From Acidithiobacillus ferrianus (GTDB taxonomy: Bacteria; Pseudomonadota; Gammaproteobacteria; Acidithiobacillales; Acidithiobacillaceae), in NCBI RefSeq assembly GCF_010378095.1, contig NZ_WNJL01000037.1, positions 475,001-539,000 on the forward strand: a stretch of 64,000 bases of DNA, in the 5' to 3' direction. Numbering within the stretch: position 1 is the first letter of the stretch; each line of letters begins with the position of its first letter. Position numbers and translations under genes: made by a program. The notes below the pieces were generated by a model, which was given only the letters and a program-made list of their open reading frames with translations, was not told where the DNA came from and did no database searches. Shown one piece after another: positions 11,335 through 21,022 of this stretch.

Positions 11335-12048
11335 TTATCCTTCTCCTTCGCGCGCGGCGAGAATGGCGGCGGCGAGCATAAGATCATCCTGGAGGGTCAC
11401 CTTGATATTGTCGCCGTGCCCGTGAATCAGGCGAGGTCGCCAGCCCTGCCACTCCATCGCCGAGGCTTCATCGGTGATGGCCAGATTCCGGGCACGTGCG
11501 GCTTCCAGAGCGGCAAGCAAGGCATCGAGAGGAAAGGCCTGTGGGGTAAGGGCGCGCCACAGTCCTTCTCGCTCCACCGTTCCTGAAGCATGCCCGTCCT
11601 CGGCGCGCTTCAGGGTATCGGCGACGGGCACCGCGAGCAGCGCGCCCTGGGGTGAATGCGGGAGACTGTCGAGCAGGAGCCGCAGGTCCTGGTGGCGCAG
11701 ACAGGGTCGGGCGGCGTCATGCACCAATACCCAATCAGACGCCACCGCCCCCTGTCGCAACAAAGCCTCCAGTCCGAGACGCACCGAATCCGCGCGTGAG
11801 GCACCACCGGCCACTGGCGGGAAGAGGGGTTCCGGCAACGGCCCCAGCAAGGCATGCCAGGCATCCGTGGCCATATCTTCACCCGGGAGGACCAACTGGA
11901 TTCCCGCGATGCGCCGTTCCTGGAGAAAAACCGTCCAGGTATGGGCGATGATCGGACGACCGCGCAACAGCGCATACTGTTTGGCCTGCATGGCACCAAA
12001 TCGTTGTCCCCGACCACCTGCTGGGATCACCACCCAGATGCGCTCCAT
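11335..12048 (-). CDS. ispD: 2-C-methyl-D-erythritol 4-phosphate cytidylyltransferase
   Basis: MEP-pathway enzyme making CDP-ME; 237 residues. The nucleotide-binding start [20 protein letters not shown] contains the conserved Gly-rich loop and Lys. [10 protein letters not shown] and the C-terminal [10 protein letters not shown] are further family signatures; [13 protein letters not shown] holds the substrate loop. It is the first gene of the ispD-ispF-truD operon and divergent from mfd across ~150 bases. Confidence 0.96.
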   Translation of the reverse strand: MERIWVVIPAGGRGQRFGAMQAKQYALLRGRPIIAHTWTVFLQERRIAGIQLVLPGEDMATDAWHALLGPLPEPLFPPVAGGASRADSVRLGLEALLRQGAVASDWVLVHDAARPCLRHQDLRLLLDSLPHSPQGALLAVPVADTLKRAEDGHASGTVEREGLWRALTPQAFPLDALLAALEAARARNLAITDEASAMEWQGWRPRLIHGHGDNIKVTLQDDLMLAAAILAAREGEG

Positions 12049-12200
12049 TTTTGCCTCCTAGCGTACATCCCCGCCGCAAGCCCGCAGTATCCCCAGTCTG
12101 TGGGGGTGACGCAAGAATCGCGCTTTCTCGTTTTGCAGTTTCCACAGCGCGCCTTTACACTAGGGCTCTTCAGAGTCTCCATATAAGATCAGACACTCAT

Positions 12201-15200
12201 TTGGATTGCAGTCTTTCTCTCGGCATCCCGCCGCGCGCCGGGGCGGCGCGCGCATTTAGTCCATTCTACGGTGCCGCGGACAGCTGGCTGGCAGCGCAAA
12301 TGGCGCGTCAGTGGCGGCGTCCGCTGCTGGTTTTGCTGCCGACCACGCACGACGTGGAAGAATGGCAACGCGAATGGCATTTTTTCGCACCGGACTTACC
12401 AGCGCCGCTGATTTTCCCGGACCGCGAAATCCTTCCCTATGATCGCCTGGCGCCTCCGGCGGATGCCACGGCCACCCGTCTGACCACCCTGGCGGCGCTA
12501 CCGGAATGGCGTGGCGTGTGCCTCGCCCCGCTGTCCGCCGTCCTGCAACGCCTGCCGCCACGCAACTTCCTCGACCGACACGCTTTTGTCCTCGCCGTGG
12601 GCGACCATCTCAATCCAGAGCGTTTCCGTCAACGTCTGATCGACGCCGGCTATCGCAATGTCAGCGAGGTTTCGGAGGCTGGCGAACTGGCCTGGCGCGG
12701 CGGGATCGTCGACCTCTTTCCCAGCGGCAGCCCTCTGCCCTACCGCATCGAGATCTTCGATACCATGGTGGAGAGTATCCGGGCTTTCGACCCGGAAACC
12801 CAGCGCACCCTGCAAAAGGCCGACCGGGTATCCCTGCTTCCCGCCCGGGAGGTTCCGGTGGACACCGCCGCGCTACAGGAATTTCGCCACCAGTTCCGCG
12901 CCCGCTTCAGCGGTGACCCGCAACGTGCCGAAATTTACCGGGCGGCCAGTCGCGGACAAGTACCCCAAGGAGCCGAGCATTATCTCCCCCTCTTCTTCCC
13001 CGAGAGCAGTCATCTGTTGATGCACTTTCCCAAGGACGGGGTTGTTCTTCTGCCCCCTGGCCTGGACGCCTCTGCCCAGCATATTCGCCAGGACTGGCAG
13101 GAGCGCCACGAGGAGCGCGCCCACGATACCACGCACCCCATACTGCTCCCGGACGAATTACTCCTGACCCCCGCTGAATGGGAAGACGCTTTGCGTGGCC
13201 GGGCGCTGGTGCATGGACAGCGGGAAGGTGACGCGGAGCGCCTGCCGACCGCCCCGCTCCCCGATCTCCATAGCCGTCCGGAAGCGCCACTGGCCGCGCT
13301 CGACACTTTTCTGCGCCATCTGCCGACAACAGGCCGGGTCATCCTCGCCGCCGAATCGCCGGGACGCCAGGAAGCCTTGTCAGAGCGATTGGGCAAGAGT
13401 GGTCTACTCCCCAGCCGGGTTCAGAACTGGCCGGAATTTCTTGCCGGCACGGAACGGATCGCCATCACCGTAGCGCCCCTGGAACGCGGCCTGCTCATCA
13501 GGGAAGGCGGTCTGGTCCGACTGGCGCTGATCTCCGAAGCGCAAATTTTTGGTGATCGCATCTTTGCCCAACGGCGCAGCGCCAACGCCCGACAGCGCAA
13601 TATGGAAGGTTTGATCCGCGATCTCGGTGATCTACAGCCTGGCGACGCCGTGACCCACGAGGAGTATGGTATCGGCCGTTTTCAGGGCATGACCACGCCT
13701 TTTGCCGCGCAAGGCGACATCAACGAATATGTGGTCCTGGAGTATGCCAACAACGACCTCGTCTATGTCCCGGCGGATCACCTGGATCGTATTGCCCGCT
13801 ACGTGGGTAACGGTGCGACGGAACCGATGCTCTCGCGCCTCGGCAGCAATCACTGGGACAAGTCCAAAGCCAAGGCGCGGCAGAAAGCCATCGATGCCGC
13901 CAGTGAACTGCTGGACATCTATGCCCGGCGCGCCGCGCGCAGCGGCCGGGCCTTCCCCGCACCCGACGACGCCTACTGGGAATTCGTCTCTCGCTTTCCC
14001 TTTGAAGAAACCCCCGACCAACAGGCGGCCATTGATGCCGTCATCGCCGACATGACCAACCCCCATCCGATGGATCGCCTGGTCTGCGGCGACGTGGGTT
14101 TTGGCAAAACCGAAGTAGCGCTGCGGGCGGCTTTTCTGGCGGCACACAGCGGGGCACAAGTGGCGGTTTTAGTGCCGACCACGCTCCTCGCCCAGCAGCA
14201 TTACGAAAACTTCCGGAATCGCTGCGCCGGACTGCCGCTACGCGTGGAGGTGCTCTCCCGTTTCCAGAGCGCCAAGACGCACAAGCAGGTACTCGCCGCC
14301 GTGGCCACCGGGAGAGTGGATATCCTCATCGGCACCCATCGTCTACTGCAAAAGGATGTCGCTTTTCACGATCTGGGGTTGCTGATTCTGGATGAGGAGC
14401 ATCGCTTCGGAGTTCGGCAGAAGGAGCGGATCAAAGCCCTGCGGGCCGAGGTGGATATCCTCACCCTCACCGCCACCCCCATCCCACGCACCCTGAACCT
14501 GTCCCTCGCCGGTCTGCGAGATCTCTCCATCATCGCTACGCCGCCCCAACGCCGTCAACCAGTGCGCACCTTCGTCCAGATCTGGGATGATGCGACCGTG
14601 ATCGAGGCCTGCCAGCGCGAATTGTATCGCGGCGGTCAAGTGTATTTCCTGCACAACGAGGTACGCGACATTGAGCGCATGGCCACCACCCTGCGCCGCC
14701 TGATGCCCGATGCCCGCCTGCGCGTCGCCCATGGCCAGATGCCCGAGGGCGAGTTGGAGGCGGTGATGCTGGATTTTTATCACCAACGCTTCGACATTCT
14801 CCTCAGCACCACCATCATCGAATCCGGCATCGATAACCCGCACGCCAACACCATCCTCATCCACCGCGCGGACCAATTCGGTCTCGCCCAATTGCACCAG
14901 TTACGCGGCCGAGTGGGCCGCTCGCACCAACGTGCCTACGCCTATCTGTTCACTCCGGACCCACGCGCCATGAGCGAAGATGCCCGCCGTCGTCTCGACG
15001 CCATCCAATCCCTGGAAGATCTCGGTGTCGGCTTTGCCCTGGCCAGCCACGATCTGGAAATCCGCGGGGCGGGTGAGTTGCTCGGCGAGGCGCAAAGCGG
15101 GCACATGGATGAAGTGGGTTTCACCCTCTTTATGGAATGGCTGAACGACGCGGTGGAGGCCATTCGTGACGGACGCGATCCCCACAGTCTCGAAGAACGG

Positions 15201-15650
15201 CGCACCAATGGTCCGGAAATTCATCTCAACACCCCGGCGCTCATTCCTGACGACTACTTGCCGGACGTACACCTGCGCCTGCAACTCTACAAGCGCCTCA
15301 GTGACGTGCGCAGTGATTCCGCCATTGATGAGATCCTGGTGGAGATGATCGACCGCTTCGGACCCATTCCCGCGCCGACCCGCACCCTGTTCTGCCAGAC
15401 TCGGTTACGCTTGAGCGCCCTCCGGATCGGCATCGCCCAGATCGACGCGGGTCCCGCTGGTGCTCGTCTGCAATTCGTCCCCGACAACCAGGTAGCCCCC
15501 GAAAAAATCATCCAGTTCATCCAGCAGTCCCCCGGCATTTACCAACTGGATGGAGAACACCGCCTGCGCATTCGCCGCGATCTCCCCGATGGCGAAGCGC
15601 GCTGTCAGGAATTACTGCAACTCATCGACCAACTGAGGATCCAACCATGA
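12201..15650 (+). CDS. mfd: Transcription-repair coupling factor Mfd
   Basis: ATP-dependent translocase that removes stalled RNA polymerase and recruits UvrA. The start is uncertain: TTG 12201 gives 1,149 residues, matching E. coli Mfd (1,148), while the open frame continues upstream without a good initiator. UvrB-like domains lie at the N-terminus (FPDREILPYDRLAPP). A CarD-like RNAP-interaction domain follows at ~475-545 (LQPGDAVTHEEYGIGRFQGM). The helicase motor has Walker A GDVGFGKTEVALRA (~630), DEEHRFG (~730) and TATPIPRTL, then the TRG motif region with HQLRGRVGRS. It is coupled to serB by an ATGA overlap. Confidence 0.95.
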   Translation: MDCSLSLGIPPRAGAARAFSPFYGAADSWLAAQMARQWRRPLLVLLPTTHDVEEWQREWHFFAPDLPAPLIFPDREILPYDRLAPPADATATRLTTLAALPEWRGVCLAPLSAVLQRLPPRNFLDRHAFVLAVGDHLNPERFRQRLIDAGYRNVSEVSEAGELAWRGGIVDLFPSGSPLPYRIEIFDTMVESIRAFDPETQRTLQKADRVSLLPAREVPVDTAALQEFRHQFRARFSGDPQRAEIYRAASRGQVPQGAEHYLPLFFPESSHLLMHFPKDGVVLLPPGLDASAQHIRQDWQERHEERAHDTTHPILLPDELLLTPAEWEDALRGRALVHGQREGDAERLPTAPLPDLHSRPEAPLAALDTFLRHLPTTGRVILAAESPGRQEALSERLGKSGLLPSRVQNWPEFLAGTERIAITVAPLERGLLIREGGLVRLALISEAQIFGDRIFAQRRSANARQRNMEGLIRDLGDLQPGDAVTHEEYGIGRFQGMTTPFAAQGDINEYVVLEYANNDLVYVPADHLDRIARYVGNGATEPMLSRLGSNHWDKSKAKARQKAIDAASELLDIYARRAARSGRAFPAPDDAYWEFVSRFPFEETPDQQAAIDAVIADMTNPHPMDRLVCGDVGFGKTEVALRAAFLAAHSGAQVAVLVPTTLLAQQHYENFRNRCAGLPLRVEVLSRFQSAKTHKQVLAAVATGRVDILIGTHRLLQKDVAFHDLGLLILDEEHRFGVRQKERIKALRAEVDILTLTATPIPRTLNLSLAGLRDLSIIATPPQRRQPVRTFVQIWDDATVIEACQRELYRGGQVYFLHNEVRDIERMATTLRRLMPDARLRVAHGQMPEGELEAVMLDFYHQRFDILLSTTIIESGIDNPHANTILIHRADQFGLAQLHQLRGRVGRSHQRAYAYLFTPDPRAMSEDARRRLDAIQSLEDLGVGFALASHDLEIRGAGELLGEAQSGHMDEVGFTLFMEWLNDAVEAIRDGRDPHSLEERRTNGPEIHLNTPALIPDDYLPDVHLRLQLYKRLSDVRSDSAIDEILVEMIDRFGPIPAPTRTLFCQTRLRLSALRIGIAQIDAGPAGARLQFVPDNQVAPEKIIQFIQQSPGIYQLDGEHRLRIRRDLPDGEARCQELLQLIDQLRIQP

Positions 15651-16765
15651 GCAGCACGCGTCTCGCCATTCTCAGTCCCGCCGCACGCGGCCCCATGCAT
15701 CTCCCGGCCAGCATGGGGCAACTGGTGGCCCAGATAGAAAGCCACCAGGAGATCTGGGACTGTTGGCTGCAAAGTTGGGAACTGCCGGTCACCGTGGGTG
15801 AGATCGCGCCGTTTCTGGATGAACTCTCCCGGCAGGCCCTGCATCAGGAGCGGGAAGTCATCTGGGCGCCGATGAACAGTGCCAGCAACAGCGTGCGTCT
15901 GGTGCTGCATGGTGCGGGGCAACCCGAAGCACTGCGCCGGGCGCTCACCACCCTGCATCTCCAACACTTTATTCCCGGCCGCATACTGCATGGCCAGGGA
16001 GACGATCTGGCCCTCATGCTGCATGGACCCGATGGTCCGCTGGGTGCGGCCAACCATTGCCTCATCGAGGCCTTGGAGGGGATATCCCTCGATGTCGCCG
16101 TGACCCGCCTGTGGGATCGGGGTCATTTTCGACTCCTCCTGGCCGATATGGATTCGACCCTCATCAGTATCGAGTGTATCGATGAAATGGCCGTTTATCT
16201 CGGTCTCAAGCGCCAGGTTGCCGCCCTGACCGAACGCTCCATGGCCGGCGAACTGGATTTTCAGAGTTCCCTGCGCGAACGGGTACGTCTGCTGGCTGGC
16301 ACACCCGCGAACACCATCGACGCGATCATCCGCGAACGGCTATCTCTCAGCCCTGGAGCCCGCGAGTTGGTCGCTGCGGCCAAGGCGCAGGGCGTTGAAG
16401 TCGGTGTCGTTTCTGGTGGTTTCACGCAATTTGCCCGACATCTCCAGGAAACACTGGACCTCGATTACGCCTTCGCCAATACCCTGGAGATCATCGACGG
16501 ACAGATCACCGGCCAGGTGCTCGGTGACATCATCGATGCCGCCGCCAAAGCCGATATCCTCGATCTGCTGGCTGCCGACCTAGGCACCGATGCCGGCCAT
16601 TGCATCGCCATCGGCGACGGCGCCAACGATCTGCCCATGATTCGCAGGGCGGGGGTCGGCATCGCCTACCATGCCAGGGCGGTCATTCGCGCTCAGGCGG
16701 ATTTCCAGATTCGCTATGGGGGTCTCGACACCGCGGCCGCCTACTTGGGCTGGAGCACCGCTTGA
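15647..16765 (+). CDS. serB: Phosphoserine phosphatase SerB
   Basis: Last step of serine synthesis: O-phosphoserine to serine. It has 372 residues with an N-terminal regulatory part of ~160 residues (two ACT-like regions) followed by a HAD phosphatase. The catalytic motif I is LLADMDSTLISIE (the nucleophile is the first Asp of DMD, ~residue 167), motif II is VVSGGFTQF, and motif IV is AIGDGANDLPMI. ATG overlaps the mfd stop (ATGA). Length and motifs match bacterial SerB; there is nothing unusual. Confidence 0.95.
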   Translation: MSSTRLAILSPAARGPMHLPASMGQLVAQIESHQEIWDCWLQSWELPVTVGEIAPFLDELSRQALHQEREVIWAPMNSASNSVRLVLHGAGQPEALRRALTTLHLQHFIPGRILHGQGDDLALMLHGPDGPLGAANHCLIEALEGISLDVAVTRLWDRGHFRLLLADMDSTLISIECIDEMAVYLGLKRQVAALTERSMAGELDFQSSLRERVRLLAGTPANTIDAIIRERLSLSPGARELVAAAKAQGVEVGVVSGGFTQFARHLQETLDLDYAFANTLEIIDGQITGQVLGDIIDAAAKADILDLLAADLGTDAGHCIAIGDGANDLPMIRRAGVGIAYHARAVIRAQADFQIRYGGLDTAAAYLGWSTA

Positions 16766-16794
16766 TCTTTGACTCCGGCCAGACACTTCAATAC

Positions 16795-16823
16795 TTGATT
16801 TTATTTTAGACTAAGTCTATCAT
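16795..16823 (+). promoter_or_regulatory. Promoter with spacer palindrome upstream of the peroxiredoxin gene
   Basis: TTGATT (16795-16800) and TATCAT (16818-16823) are 17 bases apart. The spacer and -10 carry a perfect inverted repeat TAGACT-A-AGTCTA at 16807-16819. The same bases also fit one ATAG-N7-CTAT unit of the OxyR consensus (TTAG at 16806, CTAT at 16817). A site placed between -35 and -10 suits a repressor better than an activator. Confidence 0.6.
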
Positions 16824-16905
16824 CTATGCGTGTGCGGCGGGGCCCACCCCCGCACATCGGATACCGGCAATCGTGCCGTCACCGTAGCGCAAACAGGAGA
16901 CGAAC

Positions 16906-17655
16906 ATGAAACTCACCAGCATTGAAGGCCAAAGCGTTCCCCAAGTCGTATTCCGCACCCGCGACAATAACCAGTGGCGTGACGTCGGTACCGACGATCT
17001 TTTCAAAGGCAAGACCGTGGTCGTATTTTCTCTGCCCGGCGCCTACACCCCGACCTGCTCATCCAGCCATCTGCCCCGCTACAACGAACTCGCGCCGACC
17101 TTTCGTGAAAATGGCGTCGATGACATCCTTTGTATATCCGTGAATGACGCTTTTGTCATGGAAGCCTGGGCCAAGGAGTTGGCGGTCGAAAACATTCACC
17201 TGATTCCTGATGGCAACGGTGAATTCACCAAAGGCATGGGCATGCTCGTGGACAAGAGCGAACTTGGCTTCGGCAAACGCTCCTGGCGCTACTCCATGCT
17301 GGTCAGGAATGGCGTCATCGACAAGATGTTTATCGAACCCGACAAACCCGGCGACCCCTTCGAGGTTTCTGATGCCGACACCATGCTCCATTACCTCAAC
17401 CCCGAAGCGCGCGATCCGGAGTTCATCACCATCTTCACCCGCGAGGGCTGCCCGCACTGTGCCCGCGCCAAGGCGCTCTTGAAGGCGCACGACCTGACCT
17501 TCGAGGAGATCAGGACCGGTATGGGCACCGGTGTCAGCTCGCGCACCATTCGCGCGGTGAGTGGACGCTCCACCGTGCCGCAAGTCTTTATCGGCGGTAA
17601 ACACATTGGCGGCGCGGACGATCTGGAGAAATACTTCGGCGGAAAACGCGCGTAA
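16906..17655 (+). CDS. Peroxiredoxin-5/glutaredoxin fusion protein
   Basis: Glutathione-dependent peroxidase, 249 residues. The N-terminal Prx5/AhpE-like domain (1-~165) has the peroxidatic Cys in GAYTPTCSSSHLPRY (Cys ~51) and the structural FGKRSWRYSMLV. The C-terminal glutaredoxin domain has EGCPHCARAKALL (CPHC ~182-185) and the GSH-binding STVPQVFIGGKHIGG. Such fusions reduce peroxides with GSH supplied by glutathione reductase, whose gene follows 107 bases downstream. AGGAG precedes ATG. Confidence 0.95.
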   Translation: MKLTSIEGQSVPQVVFRTRDNNQWRDVGTDDLFKGKTVVVFSLPGAYTPTCSSSHLPRYNELAPTFRENGVDDILCISVNDAFVMEAWAKELAVENIHLIPDGNGEFTKGMGMLVDKSELGFGKRSWRYSMLVRNGVIDKMFIEPDKPGDPFEVSDADTMLHYLNPEARDPEFITIFTREGCPHCARAKALLKAHDLTFEEIRTGMGTGVSSRTIRAVSGRSTVPQVFIGGKHIGGADDLEKYFGGKRA

Positions 17656-17660
17656 AGTGA

Positions 17661-17681
17661 GGGGCGAGAACGGCTCGCCCC
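17661..17681 (+). terminator. Stem-loop after the peroxiredoxin gene
   Basis: Perfect 8-bp stem GGGGCGAG/CTCGCCCC with loop AACGG, starting 6 bases after the stop. No T-run follows, so it may be a processing or stability hairpin allowing read-through into the glutathione reductase gene rather than a strong terminator. Confidence 0.45.
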
Positions 17682-17762
17682 GAGCCGTCGTCGACGCGTG
17701 CAAACAGCCGCCTCGGCCTCGGCTCTTTTACCCTGTTCGGTTCCTGGGAAAAGGGAGATGTC

Positions 17763-19112
17763 ATGACGCAACACTATGATCTCATTGTCATCGGTGGGGG
17801 CAGCGGCGGCATCGCCATGGCCAACCGCGCCGCCCGTTACGGGGCGCGTACCGCCTTGGTCGCCGCTGGTCCGCTGGGCGGTACCTGCGTCAATGCGGGT
17901 TGTGTGCCCAAAAAAATCTTCTGGAATGCCGCTCATCTGGCCGGCCAGATGAAAATGGCCGAAGAGTATGGTTTCGACACCGTGACGCCCCGCTTTCACT
18001 GGGCACGGCTCAAGCAACAACGTAGCGCCTACATCGCGCGTCTCAACGAGCGCTACGCTCAGGGCCTGGATGGCAACGGCGTTACCCTGCTTCGCGGTCA
18101 CGCCCGCTTTTCTGGCGCGCATCGAGTCGACGTCGGCAACACGCTGCTGGAGGCCGAGCATATTTTGATCGCCACTGGCGGACAACCTGTTTGGCCCGAT
18201 ATTCCGGGGGCCGGACTGGGCATCACCTCGGATGGGTTCTTCGCGCTGGAAACGGCGCCTCGCCGTGTCGCCGTGGTCGGGGCGGGATACATCGCCGTCG
18301 AACTTGCCGGGGTACTCCACGGACTCGGCAGCGAGGTGTCCCTCGTCATGCGCCGCCACCACTTCCTCAACGATTTTGAGCCCATGCTGCGCGAACACCT
18401 GATGGACGCCATGCTGCATCAAGGCATCAACTTGCTCGCCCTGCGCCAGGTCCGGGAAGTGGAACAACGCACCGATGGTCTGTACCTGCATTTTCACGAC
18501 GGCGATTGCCTGGGTGGACTGGACGCCGTCATCTGGGCCATTGGTCGCCGCCCCAACAGTTCCGAACTGGGCCTGGAGCAGGTGAGGATTTCCGTTGATA
18601 CGCGGGGATTCATTCCGGTGGATGCCTACCAAACCACCAGCGCACCCGGCGTCTACGCGGTAGGCGACGTCACCCCCGGCCCGGCCTTGACGCCGGTCGC
18701 CATAGCCGCCGGTAGGCGACTCGCCGATCGACTTTTTGGCGGTCAGACCGACCGGCACCTCGACACCCATCTGGTGCCCACCGTCATTTTTAGCCACCCC
18801 CCCATCGCCACTGTCGGCCTGAGCGAAGCCGCTGCCCAGTTACAGTACGGAGAAGAGGCGGTCCGGGCTTATCGGACGACTTTCACCCCCATGTTCCGCG
18901 CTTTTTCAAGCGACCCGGAAAAAACAGCGATGAAGCTGGTAACGGTGGGGCCGGAAGAAAGGATCGTCGGTCTGCACGCCATCGGCGATGCCGTGGACGA
19001 AATGCTGCAGGGCTTTGCCGTGGCGCTGCGCATGGGTGCCACGAAACGGGATTTTGACGACACCATCGCCATTCACCCCACCAGCGCCGAGGAGTTGGTC
19101 ACCCTGCGTTGA
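17763..19112 (+). CDS. gor: Glutathione-disulfide reductase
   Basis: FAD enzyme that regenerates GSH from GSSG; 449 residues. It has [17 protein letters not shown] for FAD, redox CVNAGC in [13 protein letters not shown] (~41-46), the nucleotide site [12 protein letters not shown], and the C-terminal active-site base in [11 protein letters not shown]. Oddity: the NADPH 2'-phosphate loop reads [10 protein letters not shown] where E. coli Gor has VRKHAPLRSF. The first Arg is retained but the second Arg is Asn. GGGAGATGTC precedes ATG. It is presumably co-regulated with the preceding peroxiredoxin. Confidence 0.92.
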   Translation: MTQHYDLIVIGGGSGGIAMANRAARYGARTALVAAGPLGGTCVNAGCVPKKIFWNAAHLAGQMKMAEEYGFDTVTPRFHWARLKQQRSAYIARLNERYAQGLDGNGVTLLRGHARFSGAHRVDVGNTLLEAEHILIATGGQPVWPDIPGAGLGITSDGFFALETAPRRVAVVGAGYIAVELAGVLHGLGSEVSLVMRRHHFLNDFEPMLREHLMDAMLHQGINLLALRQVREVEQRTDGLYLHFHDGDCLGGLDAVIWAIGRRPNSSELGLEQVRISVDTRGFIPVDAYQTTSAPGVYAVGDVTPGPALTPVAIAAGRRLADRLFGGQTDRHLDTHLVPTVIFSHPPIATVGLSEAAAQLQYGEEAVRAYRTTFTPMFRAFSSDPEKTAMKLVTVGPEERIVGLHAIGDAVDEMLQGFAVALRMGATKRDFDDTIAIHPTSAEELVTLR

Positions 19113-19163
19113 TCCGGCAGGGCCGGACCGCTCAGGGCTCGGGGTGCCGCCCCAGCAGCAGGC

Positions 19164-19970
19164 TTACTCCCGGCTATGGAGATGTTTGAGCGCGTCCGGC
19201 CCCACCGAAGCCCCACAACTGCATTGCGGGCAATCGGCCAGTAATGGCACGGCAGACTCCAGCACCTTGCGCACCCGGTGCATACCCGCATGCATCACTG
19301 CGTCGATAGCCTCCATGGTGATGGGTTCCGTCGATTTTCCCGCCGCCGGATTCACGACGAGTGACAATGGGGCGTAACAAAGCCCGATCTCCCGCGCCAG
19401 CACCGCCTCTGGCGCGCCGGTCATCCCCACCACATCTCCCCCGTCCCTTTCGATGCGACGGATTTCCGCGATGGTTTCCAGGCGTGGTCCCTGGGTGGCC
19501 GCGTAGGTACCCCCGTCGATCACCGCGACATCGGCGGTTTCCGCCGCCCGCAGCAGGCGTGCGCGCACCAAGCCACAGTACGGCTCGGAAAAATCGATAT
19601 GCACCACCATGCTTTCCCGGCCTTCAAAAAAGGTGCTCGGACGCCCATGGGTATAGTCGATCAATTGATCGGGCAGACAAATAACCCCGGATTGCATGGC
19701 CGTGCTGATCCCGCCCACCGCCGCCACCGCGACGACGTGCGTCACTCCGACATGGTGTAGTGCCCAGATATTGGCGCGGTAATTGACGCGGTGCGGTGGG
19801 ATGGTGTGGCCATAACCGTGGCGGGCGATAAACACCACCTCCTGTCCACCAAGCTGCCCGAAGGTCAACGGGCCGGAGGTCTCGCCAAAGGGCGTGCGAA
19901 TGACCCGGCGATTGCGAATCTCCAGGTTCTTGAGGCGGGTCAGACCACTGCCGCCAATGATACCCGTCAC
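19164..19970 (-). CDS. S-methyl-5'-thioinosine phosphorylase (MTAP/PNP family)
   Basis: Purine salvage phosphorylase, 268 residues, starting at GTG 19970 (GIIGGSGL phosphate loop directly at the N-terminus). It has ARHGYGHTIPPHRVNYRANI and VAVAAVGGI, and the Met-x-Gly segment GMTGAPEAVLARE. Where MTA phosphorylases carry DYDCW, this protein has VVNPAAGKS, the pattern I associate with methylthioinosine or 6-oxopurine phosphorylases such as the Pseudomonas enzyme. It lies 4 bases behind hpt, so hypoxanthine released here would be used by the neighbouring phosphoribosyltransferase. Confidence 0.85.
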   Translation of the reverse strand: MTGIIGGSGLTRLKNLEIRNRRVIRTPFGETSGPLTFGQLGGQEVVFIARHGYGHTIPPHRVNYRANIWALHHVGVTHVVAVAAVGGISTAMQSGVICLPDQLIDYTHGRPSTFFEGRESMVVHIDFSEPYCGLVRARLLRAAETADVAVIDGGTYAATQGPRLETIAEIRRIERDGGDVVGMTGAPEAVLAREIGLCYAPLSLVVNPAAGKSTEPITMEAIDAVMHAGMHRVRKVLESAVPLLADCPQCSCGASVGPDALKHLHSRE

Positions 19971-19974
19971 CCCA

Positions 19975-20523
19975 TCAGTCGTCCCTCGGCAAGATGAAAA
20001 TACCCGGTGCGTTACGCCCCAGGCCGCGGGCATCCAGTCCGTAGCCAAAGACAAAACGATCCGGAACTTCCAGCCCCACGTAGTCCACCGGAACCTCCAC
20101 CGCGCGCGGACGCGTCTTACGAATCATCACCGCCGTGTGAATGGCGGCGGCACCTTCCGCCGCGCAATACGCTTGCAACGACCTCAGGGTAATCCCCTCA
20201 TCGAGGATATCATCCACCAGCAACACCACGGCTCCTGCCAGGGATTCCTTAGGGCGGGTACGCCACTGCAAGGTACCCCCGCTGGTTTCCGCGCCATAGC
20301 GACTCACCTGCACACAGTCGAGCACCAGGGGAAAATGCAGATGCGGCATCAGTTGTCCGACTACCACCACCGCTCCCGTCAGCACACAAAGCAACACCAC
20401 GGGACGATGCGGAGTGAGGGGCTCCAGGTCCTTATTCATGGCAACGGCCATCCGCCGGATGGCCGCCTCCACCTCTTCCGCGCTAAACAGGTGCTCAGCG
20501 GGCCCTAAATGGGTGGGTATCAT
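19975..20523 (-). CDS. hpt: Hypoxanthine/guanine phosphoribosyltransferase
   Basis: Converts hypoxanthine or guanine plus PRPP to IMP or GMP; 182 residues from ATG 20523. The PRPP motif is VVLLVDDILDEGITL (~residues 104-118); the PPi loop is LLCVLTGAVVVVGQL; the purine-contact region is PDRFVFGYGLDARG. It is followed at once by the MTIP-type phosphorylase, forming a small purine salvage operon that also includes the upstream DsrE gene (7-base gap). Confidence 0.92.
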   Translation of the reverse strand: MIPTHLGPAEHLFSAEEVEAAIRRMAVAMNKDLEPLTPHRPVVLLCVLTGAVVVVGQLMPHLHFPLVLDCVQVSRYGAETSGGTLQWRTRPKESLAGAVVLLVDDILDEGITLRSLQAYCAAEGAAAIHTAVMIRKTRPRAVEVPVDYVGLEVPDRFVFGYGLDARGLGRNAPGIFILPRDD

Positions 20524-20530
20524 ACGGACA

Positions 20531-20908
20531 TCAGTAGGTAAAGGTGACCACGTCGTCGTCCATGGCCTGCTCAATGACATAGGCGCCACCAACAATGTCC
20601 TGAATTTCGGGGATCAGGTCTTCCTTGGTGCACTCCCAGAGTTCGAGGGTGGGCGTGCAGACAAAAAACTTCACGCCCGCTTCATGGGCATCCTGGATGA
20701 AATCATACACACTCTTGGGGCTGCCTGGCATGACGTGCATCTTTTCGGCAACCCCCTTTTTAGCCAACTCACCGGCGCGGGCCGTCAGCACGACCTCCAC
20801 TTCGAAGTCCATCGCCGCCGCCACCGTCGCCTGGAAAAAGGGCGCGCCCAGCTCCTGGGGATTGGAAGGATCGGTGTTCACCATCACCATCAACAGTTTA
20901 TCAGCCAT
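20531..20908 (-). CDS. DsrE-family sulfur-carrier-like protein
   Basis: 125-residue cytoplasmic protein of the DsrE/DsrF-like fold (MADKLLMVMVNTDPSN start, AGVKFFVCTPTLELWECTKEDLIPEI near the C-terminus). Two Cys (~86 and ~94) occur at the place where DsrE proteins hold a reactive Cys that carries persulfide. The long AAMDFEVEVVLTARAGELAKKG fits the alternating strand-helix fold. In sulfur-oxidising bacteria such proteins pass sulfane sulfur, but this orphan is next to purine salvage genes, not an hdr/tusA cluster, so the role is inference. Confidence 0.75.
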   Translation of the reverse strand: MADKLLMVMVNTDPSNPQELGAPFFQATVAAAMDFEVEVVLTARAGELAKKGVAEKMHVMPGSPKSVYDFIQDAHEAGVKFFVCTPTLELWECTKEDLIPEIQDIVGGAYVIEQAMDDDVVTFTY

Positions 20909-21022
20909 GTGTATCTCCCTATGAATTCGACCTGCTCATCATAGTCGCCCCGGTCCGGCACCGCACCATGAAATGATTGATTACACCATAAAAAGTCACA
21001 TGTGCTCCGACTCACCGCAATC

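Noticed and set aside
12051..12200. Mfd starting at 12051
   Set aside because: The first 50 codons show no conservation with Mfd and would begin inside the ispD ribosome-site region; TTG 12201 gives the family length.
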